Positions 1 to 10,662 of a stretch of DNA of 64,000 nt are shown piece after piece. Numbering within the stretch: position 1 is the stretch's first letter; each line of letters begins with the position of its first letter. Position numbers and translations under genes: made by a program. The stretch comes from Leptobrachium leishanense. Taxonomy: Eukaryota > Chordata > Amphibia > Anura > Megophryidae. The stretch lies in NCBI GenBank assembly GCA_009667805.1, contig CM019063.1, forward strand, positions 56,528,881-56,592,880, written 5' to 3'. A model generated the notes under the pieces. That model was not told the origin of the DNA. It made no database searches and was given only the letters and a program-made list of their open reading frames with translations.

Positions 1-200
1 CGCGCATCCGTCATTTTTTAAGCACATCCGTCATTTTTTATGCGCATCCGTCATGTTTCATGTGCATCTGTCATTTTTCACATGCATCCGTCATTTGTTA
101 TGCGCATCCGTCACTTGTCATGCGCATCCGTCATTTGTTATGCGCATCCGTCACTTGTCATGCGCATCCGTCATTTTTTTATGCGCATCTGTAATTTTTT
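1..200. repeat. 20-bp minisatellite, about 10 units
   Basis: Ten consecutive 20-bp units of the form TGCGCATCCGTCATTTGTTA fill this stretch. Later units alternate between CATTTGTTA and CACTTGTCA, giving a 40-bp sub-period. The array starts at or before the window edge and decays after position 200. Open frames through it are a by-product of the repeat and not genes. Confidence 0.9.
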
Positions 201-1243
201 GTCATTTTTTGATACGAGTCCATCATTTTTGTGCGGACTACGCACAACAGATGTACGTTTTAGCGGAAGACAAGGTCATTTATGACGGATCTAGTAAAAA
301 AAGCGTGCGCATCGACGTTCTCCGTTGTGAATCCGCAGTTTGGTACGGTCAGGTTGTTACAATTTGCCGTTACTACACCACCAGCTTTACAAAAGACATT
401 AAAATTCTATGCGCAAGCGTTGGCCCCTATTACATTCTTTGCTCAATTTCGTTCACGCAGCGCAAATTTTTTTGCGCATCGTCCAGCGTTATCGCGTGAA
501 AATTAACGTGGTATTCCGATCCGCACGCATTTTCTCATCCGTCAAAAAAATAACGTTCGTAAAAACGACACGCAAAACGAAGTGTAATACGCGTGCAGTA
601 ATGTTGCGCACGTAAATCAGTGTGCAAACTGTTTTTTTCGCGGGATTCAGCCAATCAGAATTAAGAACCTTAATTGACATCAATTTACCTTAATTGACTC
701 ACTTAAGTGCCTGTCAAAATAAATCTGAGTATACATGCTGCAGCAATAAAAAAAACACGCACAAATTCACAATTTTTTTGTTTGGGTATGTGTAGAATGT
801 GTAACTATACTGTGCTGTATTTTTTTTTTCGTCCTGGTGTTTTTCTTTCGGCCAAAATGTTCAGATATGCAGTTACCACCAGCTTTTCAAAGACATTAAA
901 AGAATGTGCACAAACGCATTTGCTCTCACAATGTTAAGTATAGGATGCGCACAGTTCATTATACTCGTGCTGGCCCATCCGCGTTAAACGTTAACGTACA
1001 TTTTTTGTGCGGACGTTGTAATACGACGTTCACGTCAAATGTATTTGCCCCTTCGCGTTAACGTGTCTTTGCGCCCTCGCAAAATTGTGCGCGAGGAATG
1101 TAATAGGGCCCTATGTACTGTATGTGCATTTCATTCCATTTTCACTTTGTCCGAATTGATTTACGGACAAAATATGGATATTTCGACAATTTGGGAGTAT
1201 CCATAATTCGGAATTGCTGAAATGGCGATATGAACATAGTCGA
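201..1243. other. unassigned sequence, no gene seen
   Basis: AT-rich sequence with scattered GCGCA/TGCGC words that look like decayed relatives of the flanking minisatellite and of the Harbinger-like MITEs further on. Short open frames on both strands show no recognisable domain. From about 1113 a TGTGCATTTCATTCC stretch resembles the hAT-B end at 1244 and may be another decayed copy. No gene, RNA gene or clear element boundary is seen. Confidence 0.5.
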
Positions 1244-1410
1244 TAGAGATGTGCAATTCATTTCATTCCGAATCGAAATTCGGACGAAATTCACCATTTT
1301 CGTATTTCGGGAGCATATCTGAAAACGAAATATCGACCATCTGAAAATTTCGGATCGATTCAAAATGTCGACGCTATTCGGTTTGGTGATCCGGATCAAT
1401 TTGGCGATTA
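1244..1410 (+). mobile_element. hAT-B terminal fragment (TAGRGATGTGC end)
   Basis: The sequence starts TAGAGATGTGCAATTC, a one-base variant of the TAGGGATGTGC terminus defined by the complete hAT-B insertion at 9757-15655. It continues with the same low-complexity TTCGGAAT/CGATTC-rich sequence. The fragment is interrupted at a TTA by a MITE at 1412. The sequence at 2310 onward (GATCGATTCAGTGATTCGG) may be its continuation. No opposite terminus is visible here. Confidence 0.5.
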
Positions 1411-1411
1411 A

Positions 1412-1832
1412 GGCTAGGGACAGATGAGCGCATATTCTGCGGCCACCGTCAAAATGTACGTCGATGCGTGCGCACGCATTTTTTCACGGAATACGCTTAA
1501 GTGGTCAGACGACCACAGTCGCAGGTACTCACCAACGCAATTCTAGGGAAATCCGGCTGTTTGAACGTTATGTAGGCCGCACACTAGCAGCGTCTGACGT
1601 CTCTTAATCACGCACACACGCTGCCATGCGGCCGCAGCGCACTCTGTACGTCTGTAGCAGCGGTTTCACGTTCTGAGAAAAATGCGTTCATTTGCCGGTT
1701 GCGTGGTGTCGGCGCACTTTTGTACGCACGTACTGCGTATATTGGCCGTCATTGGCCGTTATGTGCTGCTACTGCCGCCGTGATTTAGTGCGTCTGCACG
1801 CGCGTTCCGACTGCCCCACTCTGACCCTAGCC
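1412..1832 (+). mobile_element. Harbinger-like MITE, family A, copy 1
   Basis: About 420 bp bounded by GGCTAGGGACAG on the left and CTGACCCTAGCC on the right, with TTA on both sides (1408-1410 and 1833-1835; one extra A at 1411). A terminus starting GG with a 3-bp TWA duplication is the pattern of PIF/Harbinger elements. The interior is CpG-rich, has no coding capacity and is closely similar, in inverse orientation, to copy 3 at 9892-10320. Confidence 0.8.
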
Positions 1833-1835
1833 TTA

Positions 1836-2306
1836 GGCTGGGGTCAGACGACCACATTCTGAGCGCACTGTGCATCCATGCACAACGGACGGACGTACTG
1901 ACAGAAGATACTGTAGACACCACACGTCATTTTTTATTGACAGATGTGGAAAAAAAAGGGGAAAAACTATGGGAAATAAAATTAATATGAAAAATGATAA
2001 AAATTGGTACATGCTATGAAAAGCCATTTTGTGCTTCAAGGTGTGGGACGTCGCAAATGCGGTCCGTCTGACATCTCCTTATCACACACACACAATGCTA
2101 CGCGTACGTGGCGCACTCTGAGCGTCCGTTCTAGCGGTTTTACATTCTTGCCTAATTGTGTCTGTTTGCCACGTGCGTTGTGCGTGAGCAGTTCGGTGCG
2201 GACGCACTTCGTGTGTGGGTCTCTATTGCTCATGATTCTATGCTACGACGGATGTTAAGCTGTGTGGCAACACGGACGTGATCACTGTGTTCGTCTGACA
2301 CGGGCC
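1836..2306 (+). mobile_element. Harbinger-like MITE, family A, divergent copy 2
   Basis: Begins GGCTGGGGTCAGAC immediately after the TTA that ends copy 1 and finishes GTCTGACACGGGCC followed by TTA (2307-2309). The shared middle TTA means one element inserted at the edge of the other. The interior has the family words (CGCACTCTG, GACATCTCC) but is divergent and holds a purine/AT-rich segment at 1930-2000. No coding capacity. Confidence 0.7.
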
Positions 2307-2309
2307 TTA

Positions 2310-2534
2310 GATCGATTCAGTGATTCGGATCTATTCGGATCCGTTGGTTTTTCATTTTTTAGGAGTTATTTAGTTTTTTGTTGCTTATTTAAGAATGGGA
2401 AGTAGATTACTACCAATAGAATGAAAGGGTCTTTACTTATTTATTTTTTTTAGGATTCTTCGGCATTCTTTGGTAAAATTTTAGGTTTCCTACTTTTTTT
2501 TTAAAGAAACAAGGCTTTTTATTCCTTAGGTTTC
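2310..2534. other. unassigned AT-rich sequence
   Basis: Starts with GATCGATTCAGTGATTCGGATC, which resembles hAT-B interior sequence, then becomes T-rich. No gene or element boundary is resolved before the satellite begins. Confidence 0.4.
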
Positions 2535-2760
2535 AATGCAGCATATGAATACACACACTGCCGGGAAGCGCCTCTCTGCGGTATAATTAATGCAGCATGT
2601 GAATCCACACACTGCTGGGAAGCGCCTCTCTGCGGTATAATTAATGCAGCATATGAATCCACACACTGCGGGGAAGCGCCTCTCTGCGGTATAATTAATG
2701 CAGCGTATGAATCCACACACTGTCGGGCAGCACCTCTCTGCAGTATAATTAATGCAGCAT
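2535..2760 (+). repeat. 54-bp satellite, block 1
   Basis: About four units of a 54-bp repeat containing the words CATATGAATCCACACACTG and CTCTCTGCGGTATAATTAAT. The unit is a multiple of three with no stop in several frames, so long open frames with an 18-residue period run through the array. They are not regarded as genes. Confidence 0.95.
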
Positions 2761-2828
2761 ATTTATTTATTTATTTATTTATAAAGGATTTTACCAGGAA
2801 GGATACATTGAGATTTCTCTCGTTTTCA
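2761..2828 (-). mobile_element. 68-bp LINE 3' tail inserted in satellite
   Basis: A TTTATTTATTTATAAAGG motif followed by a conserved segment ending CTCTCGTTTTCA. This is nearly identical to the 3' end of the Rex1/L2-like LINE at 62361-62420, so it is a very short, heavily 5'-truncated copy of that family, minus strand. The satellite phase resumes at once on the right. The short CAT on both sides is compatible with a small target duplication. Confidence 0.8.
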
Positions 2829-3856
2829 TGTGAATCCACACACTGCGGGGCAGCACCTCTGCAGTATAATTAATGCAGCATATGAATCCACACACTGCTG
2901 GGAAGCGCCTCTCTGCGGTGTAATTAATGCAGCATATGAATCCACACACTGCTGGGAAGCGCCTCTCTGCAGTATAATTAATGCAGCATATGAATCCACA
3001 CACTGCTGGGAAGCGCCTCTCTGCAGTATAATTAATGCAGCATATGAATACACACACTGCTGGGAAGCGCCTCTCTGTGGTATAATTAATGCAGCATATG
3101 AATCCACACACTGCTGGGAAGCGCCTCTCTGCAGTATAATTAATGCAGCATATGAATACACACACTGCTGGGAAGCTCCTCTCTGTGGTATAATTAATGC
3201 AGCATATGAATCCACACACTGCTGGGAAGCGCCTCTCTGTGGTATAATTAATGCAGCATATGAATCCACACACTGCCGGGCAGCGCCTCTCTGCAGTATA
3301 ATTAATGCAGCATATGAATACACACACTGCCGGGCAACACCTCTCTCTGCGGTATAATTAATGCAGCATATGAATCCACACACTGCCGGGAAGCACCTCT
3401 CTGCAGTATAATTAATGCAGCATATGAATCCACACACTGCCGGGAAGCGCCTCTCTGCAGTATAATTAATGCAGCATATGAATCCACACACTGCTGGGAA
3501 GCGCCTCTCTGCGGTATAATTAATGCAGCATATGAATCCACACACTGCTGGGAAGCGCCTCTCTGCAGTATAATTAATGCAGCATGTGAATCCACACACT
3601 GCTGGGAAGCACCTCTCTGCAGTATAATTAATGCAGCATGTGAATCCACACACTGCTGGGAAGCGCCTCTCTGCAGTATAATTAATGCAGCATGTGAATC
3701 CACACACTGCTGGGAAGCACCTCTCTGCGGTATAATTAATGCAGCATATGAATCCACACACTGCGGGGAAGCGCCTCTCTGCGGTATAATTAATGCAGCA
3801 TATGAAAAAACACACACTGCCGGGAAGCACCTCTCTGCGGTATAATTAATGCAGCA
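2829..3856 (+). repeat. 54-bp satellite, block 2
   Basis: Nineteen tandem 54-bp units. Variation is concentrated at a few sites: CTGCTGGG/CTGCCGGG/CTGCGGGG, GCGCC/GCACC, TGCGG/TGCAG/TGTGG, CATATG/CATGTG. Units with the same variant combination are interspersed, suggesting unequal exchange or conversion. Interrupted at 3857 by a LINE. Confidence 0.97.
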
Positions 3857-5580
3857 AATTACATAGTTACATATTACATAGTTACATAGGCTGAAAAAAG
3901 ATATGCGTCCATCGGGTTCAGCCTCTCCCACATAACCTACTGCTGTTGATCCAAAGAAGGCAAAAAACCCAGTCTGAAATGCTTGCCAATATGCAACATA
4001 CTGGGAAAAAATTCCTTCTTGACCCCAGAATGGCAGTCAGATTTCTCCTTGGATCAAGAAGCTTTTACCCACATATTAAATATTATAACCCTTAATATTC
4101 TGTGTCTGCAGGAAGTCATCCAGTCGTTTTTTAAAAGTCTGTACAGACTCTGACCCAACCACCTCAACAGGCAGAGAATTCCACAGCTTTATTGTTCTCA
4201 CCGTAAAATAACCCTTCCTATGCTTTAAGCTAAATTTTCTTTCTTCCAGTCTAAATGGATGACCCCTTGTCCTATGTATAGTCCTGTTAATGAATAGGTT
4301 ATCAGACAATGGTTGATAATGGCCCCGTATATATATTTATATAAGGTTATCAGATCCCCTCTAAGGCACCGTTTCTCTAAACTAAACAGGTTTAAGCTTG
4401 TTAGTCTTGCCTCATAACGTAACCCTTCCATTCCCCTTATTAATTTAGTTGCCCGTCTCTGCACTTTTTCTAGCGCTATAATATCTTTTTTTAAGACCGG
4501 TGCCCAAAATTGCACGGCATATTCAAGGTGCGGCCTGACCATTGATTTATACAGAGGCAAAATTATGTTTTCATCCCGTGAGTGAACTCCCCTTTTAATG
4601 CATGCCAATACTTTGCTTGCCTTGGCGGCTGCTGTTTGACATTGCACATTGTTACTTAGTTTGAAGTCTATGATTATTCCCAAATCCTTCTCCTGCTTGG
4701 ATTTCCCTAACTCCGTACCATTTAGTGTATAACTTACTTGTGTGTTCTTCACTCCAAAGTGCATAACTTTGCATTTATCTAGATTAAATTTCATATGCCA
4801 TTTAAGTGCCCAGTCCCCCAATCTATCTAAATCCCTCTGCAGTGCAGTAACATCCTGCTCACATTGTATTACTTTTCCTAGTTTTGTGTCATCTGCAAAC
4901 AATGATACATGACTTTCAATGCCTATCTCAAGGTCATTTATAAATAAATTGAATAGTATTGGTCCTATAACAGACCCCTGAGGGACACCGCTTACCACTG
5001 GTGTCCATCTTGAAAATGTACCATTTATGACCACTCTCTGTACCCTATCTTTTAGCCAGTTTTCTATCCAAGAACAAGTATTTTCATCTAGACCAATTTT
5101 TCTTAATTTAAATAGTAACCTTTTGTGTGGAACTGTGTCGAAAGCTTTGGCAAAATCTAAGTAAATCACATCCACTGCGACCCCCTGATCTATACTTCTA
5201 CTTACTTCCTCATAGAACGTAATTAGGTTAGTCTGACATTATCTGTGTTTCATGAAACCATGCAGATTTTTGCCAATAACATTATACCTCCCAATAAATT
5301 CCTGAATATTATCCCTTAGTAACCCCTCAAATACTTTCTCAGCCACAGATGTTAAGCTCACAGGTCTATAATTCCCAGGCACAAATTTTAAACCTTTCTT
5401 AAATATAGGGACCACGTCAGCTTTTCTCCACTCCTCTGGTACTATTCCTGAAAGAAAAGAATCTTGAAAGATTAAGAACAGAGGTTTACATATTTCAACA
5501 CATAGCTCTCTCAGTACTCGCGGGTGAATTCCATCTGGCCCTGGGGCTTTATTCACATTCACATTGTTTAATTTCTGCAA
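3857..5580 (-). mobile_element. CR1-like LINE, 5'-truncated
   Basis: Minus-strand non-LTR retrotransposon with its 3' end at the left, marked by a direct repeat of ACATAGTTACAT followed by GGCTGAAAAAAG. The coding part occupies 4076-5580. The element is cut off at the right inside the reverse transcriptase domain and abuts the satellite, which resumes in mid-unit. This is the normal outcome of 5' truncation during target-primed reverse transcription. Confidence 0.9.
4076..5580 (-). pseudogene. CR1-type reverse transcriptase, broken
   Basis: Reverse transcriptase of the jockey/CR1 group. The N-terminal RT part (5239-5580) has the motif NKAPGPDGIHPRVL and the WRKADVVPIFKKG block. The central part (4225-5175) starts with LDFAKAFDTVPHKRL and carries GVPQGSVIGPILF and the catalytic LFADDTKL, then the thumb region with LPLYKSMVRPHLEYAVQFW and the VQRRATKLI block. 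The C-terminal end (4076-4309) lies in another frame and ends with the typical LWNSLP motif. At least two frameshifts (near 5220 and 4300) separate the pieces and the endonuclease is missing, so it cannot be active. The catalytic FADD is intact. Confidence 0.9.
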
Positions 5581-5673
5581 AACACTGCCGGAAGCGCCTC
5601 TCTGCGGTATAATTAATTCAGCATATGAATCCGCACACTGCTGGGAAGCACCTCTCTGCGGTATAATTAAAAA
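5581..5673 (+). repeat. 54-bp satellite, block 3
   Basis: Just under two satellite units between the CR1 LINE and the provirus. The array resumes in mid-unit (AACACTGCCGGAAGCG) and ends GTATAATTAAAA at the provirus edge. Confidence 0.9.
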
Positions 5674-6346
5674 TGTTACCGGAAGCCACCTGGTTCACTC
5701 GGGATGAGGCCGGGCCGGCACGGACAAGGATTGACTGGGCACGAGTCTCTTCAGGAAAGGCAAACCTTATTGTTACGTCACAGATGCTCAAACAGAAGTG
5801 AATCGCAAAGAATGAGCCCAGATTGTACTCAAACAAGGGGTTTTATACCCCGAATACATAATTAGGTACATCCCAATTAGCCCACCCCATGGTGACACTA
5901 TCCCACCCCACGTGGGTCCCTACCTCCCTTAATTGAATACAAAGACATTGCACATATTGGTCATAAATTGGCAGGCTTCATGATATTTTGACAATAGAGG
6001 ATTTACCACTTTCTCTGGATCCTGCTTATGCCCACCTCCCTAGGACTTGTTTATTGTATATCCTAGATAAGGCCTCGTCTGGTTTCACACTTCCCTTTGT
6101 TTCAGACTCTGGCTTCTCTGACCATGAAGTAACTATTCTCCATCCTGTCACCTCGTGCCAGCAACGGCCCGGATCCTCGTTAGTTTAATTGCTTTACTGT
6201 TAGTTTAACACATTCCTAGGATTCTATGCAAGCTACATACTACTTTCAGCTATTATCTACTATTTAGATTCAAGTGAACCAATGTTCTGTACAAGATGGC
6301 CGCCCGGCTCAAGATGGCGGCCACCTCCTGGCCTGAGTCCCTTACA
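5674..6346 (-). repeat. ERV 3' LTR
   Basis: 673-bp LTR, read on the minus strand from 6346 to 5674, starting TGTAAGGGACTC and ending GGTAACA. It matches the other LTR closely (roughly 15 substitutions by eye) but has an extra copy of a 20-base segment around 6180-6205 (TTAGTTTAATTGCTTTACTG). The TATA box is at 5841-5847. The polyadenylation hexamer that reads AATAAA in the other LTR is AATAAG here. Confidence 0.95.
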
Positions 6347-6358
6347 TTCCCCCCTTGG
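6347..6358 (-). promoter_or_regulatory. ERV polypurine tract
   Basis: Minus-strand CCAAGGGGGGAA lies directly against the start of the 3' LTR, the position and composition of a retroviral plus-strand primer. Confidence 0.85.
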
Positions 6359-6512
6359 CTCAAGTTTCAGATTCTCCCTCTGAGACTTTTAGCCACTACA
6401 CTCCACTGTTGCTATCCTCGAACACCTCGTACTTCAGGGGACCCATCCTGGCTGGGAACATGTCTTGTGGGATCATCAGTGGTATCTTTTGTGTTTGTGT
6501 GGGTGTTAGAGC

Positions 6513-6980
6513 TCACTTGCATAGTGGCCATAGGCACAGCCCTATGTGGTACAGGAGTATCCCTACCACTAGGATTAGTACCAGCATTATTATCATGGAT
6601 CCAATCTGCGAAATAAATCCCAGTATTGATCCAAACCAGTCTCTGAAAGCTCCGAACCCACGAAGAGGATTCCAGCCTTCGGCAGCAATCTGTCTAGCTG
6701 TGTTCTGCAACTGGACTACCTTCTCCTGGTGATCCTGGATTACTTGGTAGTAGTCAGGAACCTCATGTGACGTGTTTCTGATGTATGTACAACACTCATA
6801 ATGCATCGTCATTTCACACAGTCCATTTAACGCTGCACTAATCTTCTCCAGTGCCATGTCATGTATCATCTGCAACTTTCGGATCTCTCGCATCTCAAGA
6901 TTCAGCAACTGGATATCTGCACTTGTTTTATTCAAAATCTCATCCATCAAATTAGCATAACTGTTCATTCTTACCATCAA
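6513..6980 (-). pseudogene. ERV env, transmembrane subunit part
   Basis: 155-residue open stretch. Order seen: a leucine-rich helical region (about residues 10-50), a Cys cluster in which a Cys and a Cys pair are seven residues apart (C-x7-CC; the usual gamma pattern is C-x6-CC), a tryptophan-rich membrane-proximal segment (residues 100-120), a strongly hydrophobic membrane span (about 125-150) and a very short tail. It lies in a different frame from the surface-subunit stretch upstream, so the env gene is frameshifted near 6980. By analogy it is a membrane fusion subunit. As it stands it is a relic. Confidence 0.88.
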
Positions 6981-8119
6981 TTCTCTTCCCCATCCAGTCC
7001 ATGCTGGAAACCATGCCCATATTCAATCTTTCTTTGTGAACAACTCTCTCTTCTGTTTCTCAAACACCAGTGGGTACCTAGGGTGTAGTGCAGTGTCTGT
7101 GTCATCACCCCACACCCTCTGAATTGGATCAGTCCTGCTAAATAACACATCCCTGTTACTGTAGGTGGTACCCATGTGTAACACACTCTTCCACAACACA
7201 CCTGATAACCCTCAGTCAGCATGAATGGTGATAGGTGGAGTGTTCCCTTTGTCATTTCAACCGTCATTCGCCCCAATCGTTTCACAAGATCCAATGCATT
7301 CCATCTATCCACAGTCACATCTAAAATGGTCTGTTGTTGATCTCGGGTAAGACGTATTGGCCTGAGCATGAATAACCTTGGCCCTGCTCCCATCCTAACC
7401 ACATGTGCATTCCAATTAAATCTACTTGACTGACACGGATTCTCGCCTTTCACTGAACCATTTACCCCTATCTGGAAACACCATTCTGGTGGATACACTG
7501 GCCCTGTTATGGGGTAATCGGGGGTAAATGCCTCCGGTTTAACCTGAGGATCGGCAATGGTGTGTATCGTAATATTTCCAGTTGCAAATGTACTCGAGTT
7601 CATAGGAATTGCAGCAAAAGGAATATAAATTGTCTCTGGGTGCAATCTGCTGCACACCCAACACGCAGTCTGTCCAGACTTCTTTGCGTATGCATATTTA
7701 AATTTTACAAGTAGGTGTCCTCTCTGTGCAGTTTCAGACTCCACATCTTGCTTTTGTCTCCACATGGTACGGTTTTCCATCACCGGATGTGTACCATTCC
7801 AGATATGGGAGATGTCCACTTTCTCTGTTGCCTTTGGACACCTAGGACATGCCCCATGCGATAGTCCATAGATCAAGTTAGTGAGGTACAGTATTAGCAC
7901 CAAAAATGCCCCAAATGTCAAAATCCCTTGGGCAATTCTTTTCACAGTCACATAAACCCAATCCCTCCCCACCGGTATTTCAAAAGTACAAGTCATCTCT
8001 GGTTGGACAAGGGTCAGGGCAGGTCCCCTAAAAACAGCCCTTGGGGCATCCCTCTGGGGATCCCTTTGCTCCCTCGTTGGTGGGTGGTCAGGCATTATTG
8101 TGTCCTTCAAAACACCCAC
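6977..8119 (-). pseudogene. ERV env, surface subunit part
   Basis: 380-codon open stretch ending in a stop where the transmembrane part begins in another frame. A hydrophobic segment near residues 65-85 could be a late signal peptide or anchor, followed by a Cys-rich domain with several N-x-S/T sites. A CWVC motif at about residue 155 matches the position of the CxxC motif of gamma-type surface subunits. The first codon of the stretch is GTG; an ATG lies at 8093-8095. Upstream the gene runs into hAT-A at about 8145, so the env splice acceptor region and the end of pol are missing. Confidence 0.85.
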
Positions 8120-8144
8120 TTGTTGAGTCTTCTAGGTGCTCAAG

Positions 8145-9756
8145 ACTGTGATGTGACATCATCCCAGTAGCTGAAGATTTACGCAGTCAGATTACGTTGC
8201 CACAGCTGCTGCAGCGAAAGAAAAAATATAGTCCCAACCATCCCCAAGCACAGCGTCTAAATGCCAGCTTAGCAAAATTACTCGCATTGCAGCTGCTGCC
8301 TTTCCAGCTGGTGGACTCTGCTCCCTTCCGTGAATTTGCTGAATGTGCTGTACCACAGTGGCAGGTTCCAAAACGCCATTACTTTTCACGCAAGGCCATT
8401 CCAGCACTATACCAGCACGTGGAAGACAATGTTATCCAGTCATTGGGAAAGGCAGTCGGCAGCAAGGTGCATGTGACTTTAGACATGTGGTCCAGCAAGC
8501 ATGGACAGGGTTGTTACATTTCCTTCATGGCACACTGGGTAACTCTGATTGCAGCTGGGAGGGATCCAAGACGGGGCTCTGAGCTGGAGCTTGTTCATCC
8601 ACCACGCCTCCAGAAAGCTGCTTGTATGAGGTCTGTCTGCTCCACCACCACCACCTCTTCCTCCTCCTCCTTCTCTGTCTCTTGCGAAGTGGCAGTTAAA
8701 CCGACACCTGACAGGGTCTACGCAATGGCTCAAGCAAAAAGATGCCATACTGTGCTTGAGCTGGTTTGTTTAGGGGACAGGAGCCACACCGGGTCAGAAA
8801 TTTTGTCAGCTCTGCAGGGGCAGGTGCAGAGATGGTTAACACCACACCAGCTTCAGCTGGGAATGATCGTCTGCGATAATGGCAGCAACCTCCTCTCCGC
8901 CCTATGCAAGGGTAAATTGACGCATGTACCATGCCTAGCACATGTCCTAGATCTGGTGGTACAGCTAACCAAGTACCCAGGGCTGCCAGAGCTTCTCATC
9001 CAGGCCAGAAAAGTCTGCAGCCACTTCAGACGGTCATTCTCAGCAAGCGTTCGCCTGGCAGAAATTCAAAGAGAATTCCACCTTCCCACAAACCGTCTGA
9101 TCTGTGAAATGCCCACCAGGTGGAACTCCACATTAGCAATGCTGCAGCGTCTGCACAAGCAGCAGAGGGCCATCAACGAGTACCTGTGTGAGTATGGCTC
9201 AAGGACAGGTTCAGGTCAACTTGTTTTTTTTTCCCCCCCGCAGTGGCTGATGATCAAGGATGCATGCACTGTACTGTCACCATTTGAGGAGGCAACGAAG
9301 ATGGTGAGCAGGGACAGTGCATGCATCAGTGACACAATTCCTTTAGTGTTCCTGCTGGAGCACACTCTGCAGGGAATTATTGATGTGGTTCTAGAGGCAG
9401 AGCAGCGGGAGGAAGAGGAGGCCTTCCCTAGCTCTCAAGGCCCCAGTCTTTCCGCAGACAACATTCCAGCGGGTCCTACTCAGATCAGACAGGAGGAGGA
9501 TGAGTAGGAGGAGGAATATTTAAATAGTGGGGGCATTGAAGGTGGGGATTCCTCAAGGGAGGGTTTTGTGTGCCCAGAAACCGAAGGGCTAGTGCGTGGC
9601 TGGGAGGAGGAAGTGCACGATACGGTCATCCTCATTGACCAGGAAGACTCGGAAGCTAATGCCACCTCCAACCTACGCTGCATGGGCTCCCTAATGATGC
9701 AAAGCCTGCTAAAGGACCCCAGGATTCATGCTATCAAGGAGAGGGATCATTACTGG
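8145..9756 (+). pseudogene. hAT-A transposase, N-terminal and catalytic part
   Basis: A single frame from about 8150 to 9756 with one in-frame TAG at 9505-9507. It covers the hAT RNase-H-like core. VTLDMWSSKHGQGCYISF holds the first catalytic Asp, MIVCDNGSNLLSAL and VPCLAHVLDLVV the second block, and PTRWNSTLAML the conserved TRWNST block. Acidic, low-complexity residues (QREEEEAF) follow. The BED zinc finger and N-terminus are missing because of the 5' deletion. The coding frame is interrupted at 9756 by hAT-B and resumes, after the ATTACTGG duplication, at 15656. Closest type by motif: ZBED-like hAT transposases. Confidence 0.92.
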
Positions 9757-9891
9757 TAGGGATGTGCACCGATTTTTTTTTCGATTCGATTCGATTCGAT
9801 TTTTCGAATTTTTAAACTTTTCGATTCGGCTCGTTTCGACTGCTTTCTGTTTCGATTCGGTTCGGCTCGATTCGGTTTTCGGGTACATTTA

Positions 9892-10320
9892 GGCTAGGGT
9901 CAGAGTGGGGCAGTCGGAACGCGCGTGCAGGCGCACTAAATCCTGGCAGCAGTAGCAGCACATAACGGCCAATGACGGCCAATATACGCAGTACGTGCGT
10001 ACAAAAGTGCGCCGACACCACGCAACCGGCAAATGAACGCATTTTTCTCAGAACGTGAAACCGCTGCTACAGACGTACAGAGTGCGCTGCGGCTGCATGG
10101 CAGAGTGTGTGCGTGATTAGGAGACGTCAGACGCTGCTAGTGTGCGGCCTACATAACGTTCAAACAGCCGGATTTCCCTAGAATTGCGTTGGTGAGTACC
10201 TGCGACTGTGCGACTGTGGTCGTCTGACCACTTAAGCGTATTCCGTGAAAAAATGCGTGCGCACGCATCGACGTACATTTTGACGGTGGCCGCAGAAAAT
10301 GCGCTCATCTGTCCCTAGCC
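9892..10320 (-). mobile_element. Harbinger-like MITE, family A, copy 3
   Basis: 429 bp from GGCTAGGGTCAGAG to CTGTCCCTAGCC with TTA on each side (9889-9891, 10321-10323). The interior is the inverse of copy 1 at 1412-1832 and highly similar to it. No coding capacity. It sits in the left end of hAT-B and so is younger than that element, or was carried in with it. Confidence 0.9.
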
Positions 10321-10662
10321 TTATTTTTCGGAATATCGACCATTTTTTGTATTTTCGGGTCACTTTACTAGGTTTCTGTATCGACTTTTCGTTATTTCGG
10401 AAATTTTCGTTTTTCGGAATTGTACATGGTTTTCGGCATATCGCCCATTCTTCGTTTTTCGGAACTTTTCGTTTTTTCGGAACGTCTGTTCTTGTTTCAA
10501 AGCTGTCTAACTCTATTCGTTTTGATGAAAACTACTATGGTTTACTTTTTTAATACTACTTTATATATTTTTTATAATAAATTTTTGGTTTGTTTTTCGG
10601 ATCCGATAATTCATTCTGTCAATACGATAATACTGGCGATTCTATCGTGTTTTTTTAATTAA

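Noticed and set aside
2826..3830. Long Cys-rich open frames (334, 209, 178 and 175 codons) on both strands
   Set aside because: They are exact products of the 54-bp satellite, whose unit is a multiple of three; no start context, domain or non-repeat flank supports a gene.
2535..3856. Possible CRISPR-like array of regular repeats
   Set aside because: Units are contiguous without unique spacers, the context is a eukaryotic transposon-rich genome, and no cas genes exist; it is a satellite.
5988..6188. 66-codon open frame present identically at two places (also 21762-21962)
   Set aside because: Both copies lie in the ERV LTRs, antisense to the virus; duplication reflects the LTR pair, not a conserved protein.
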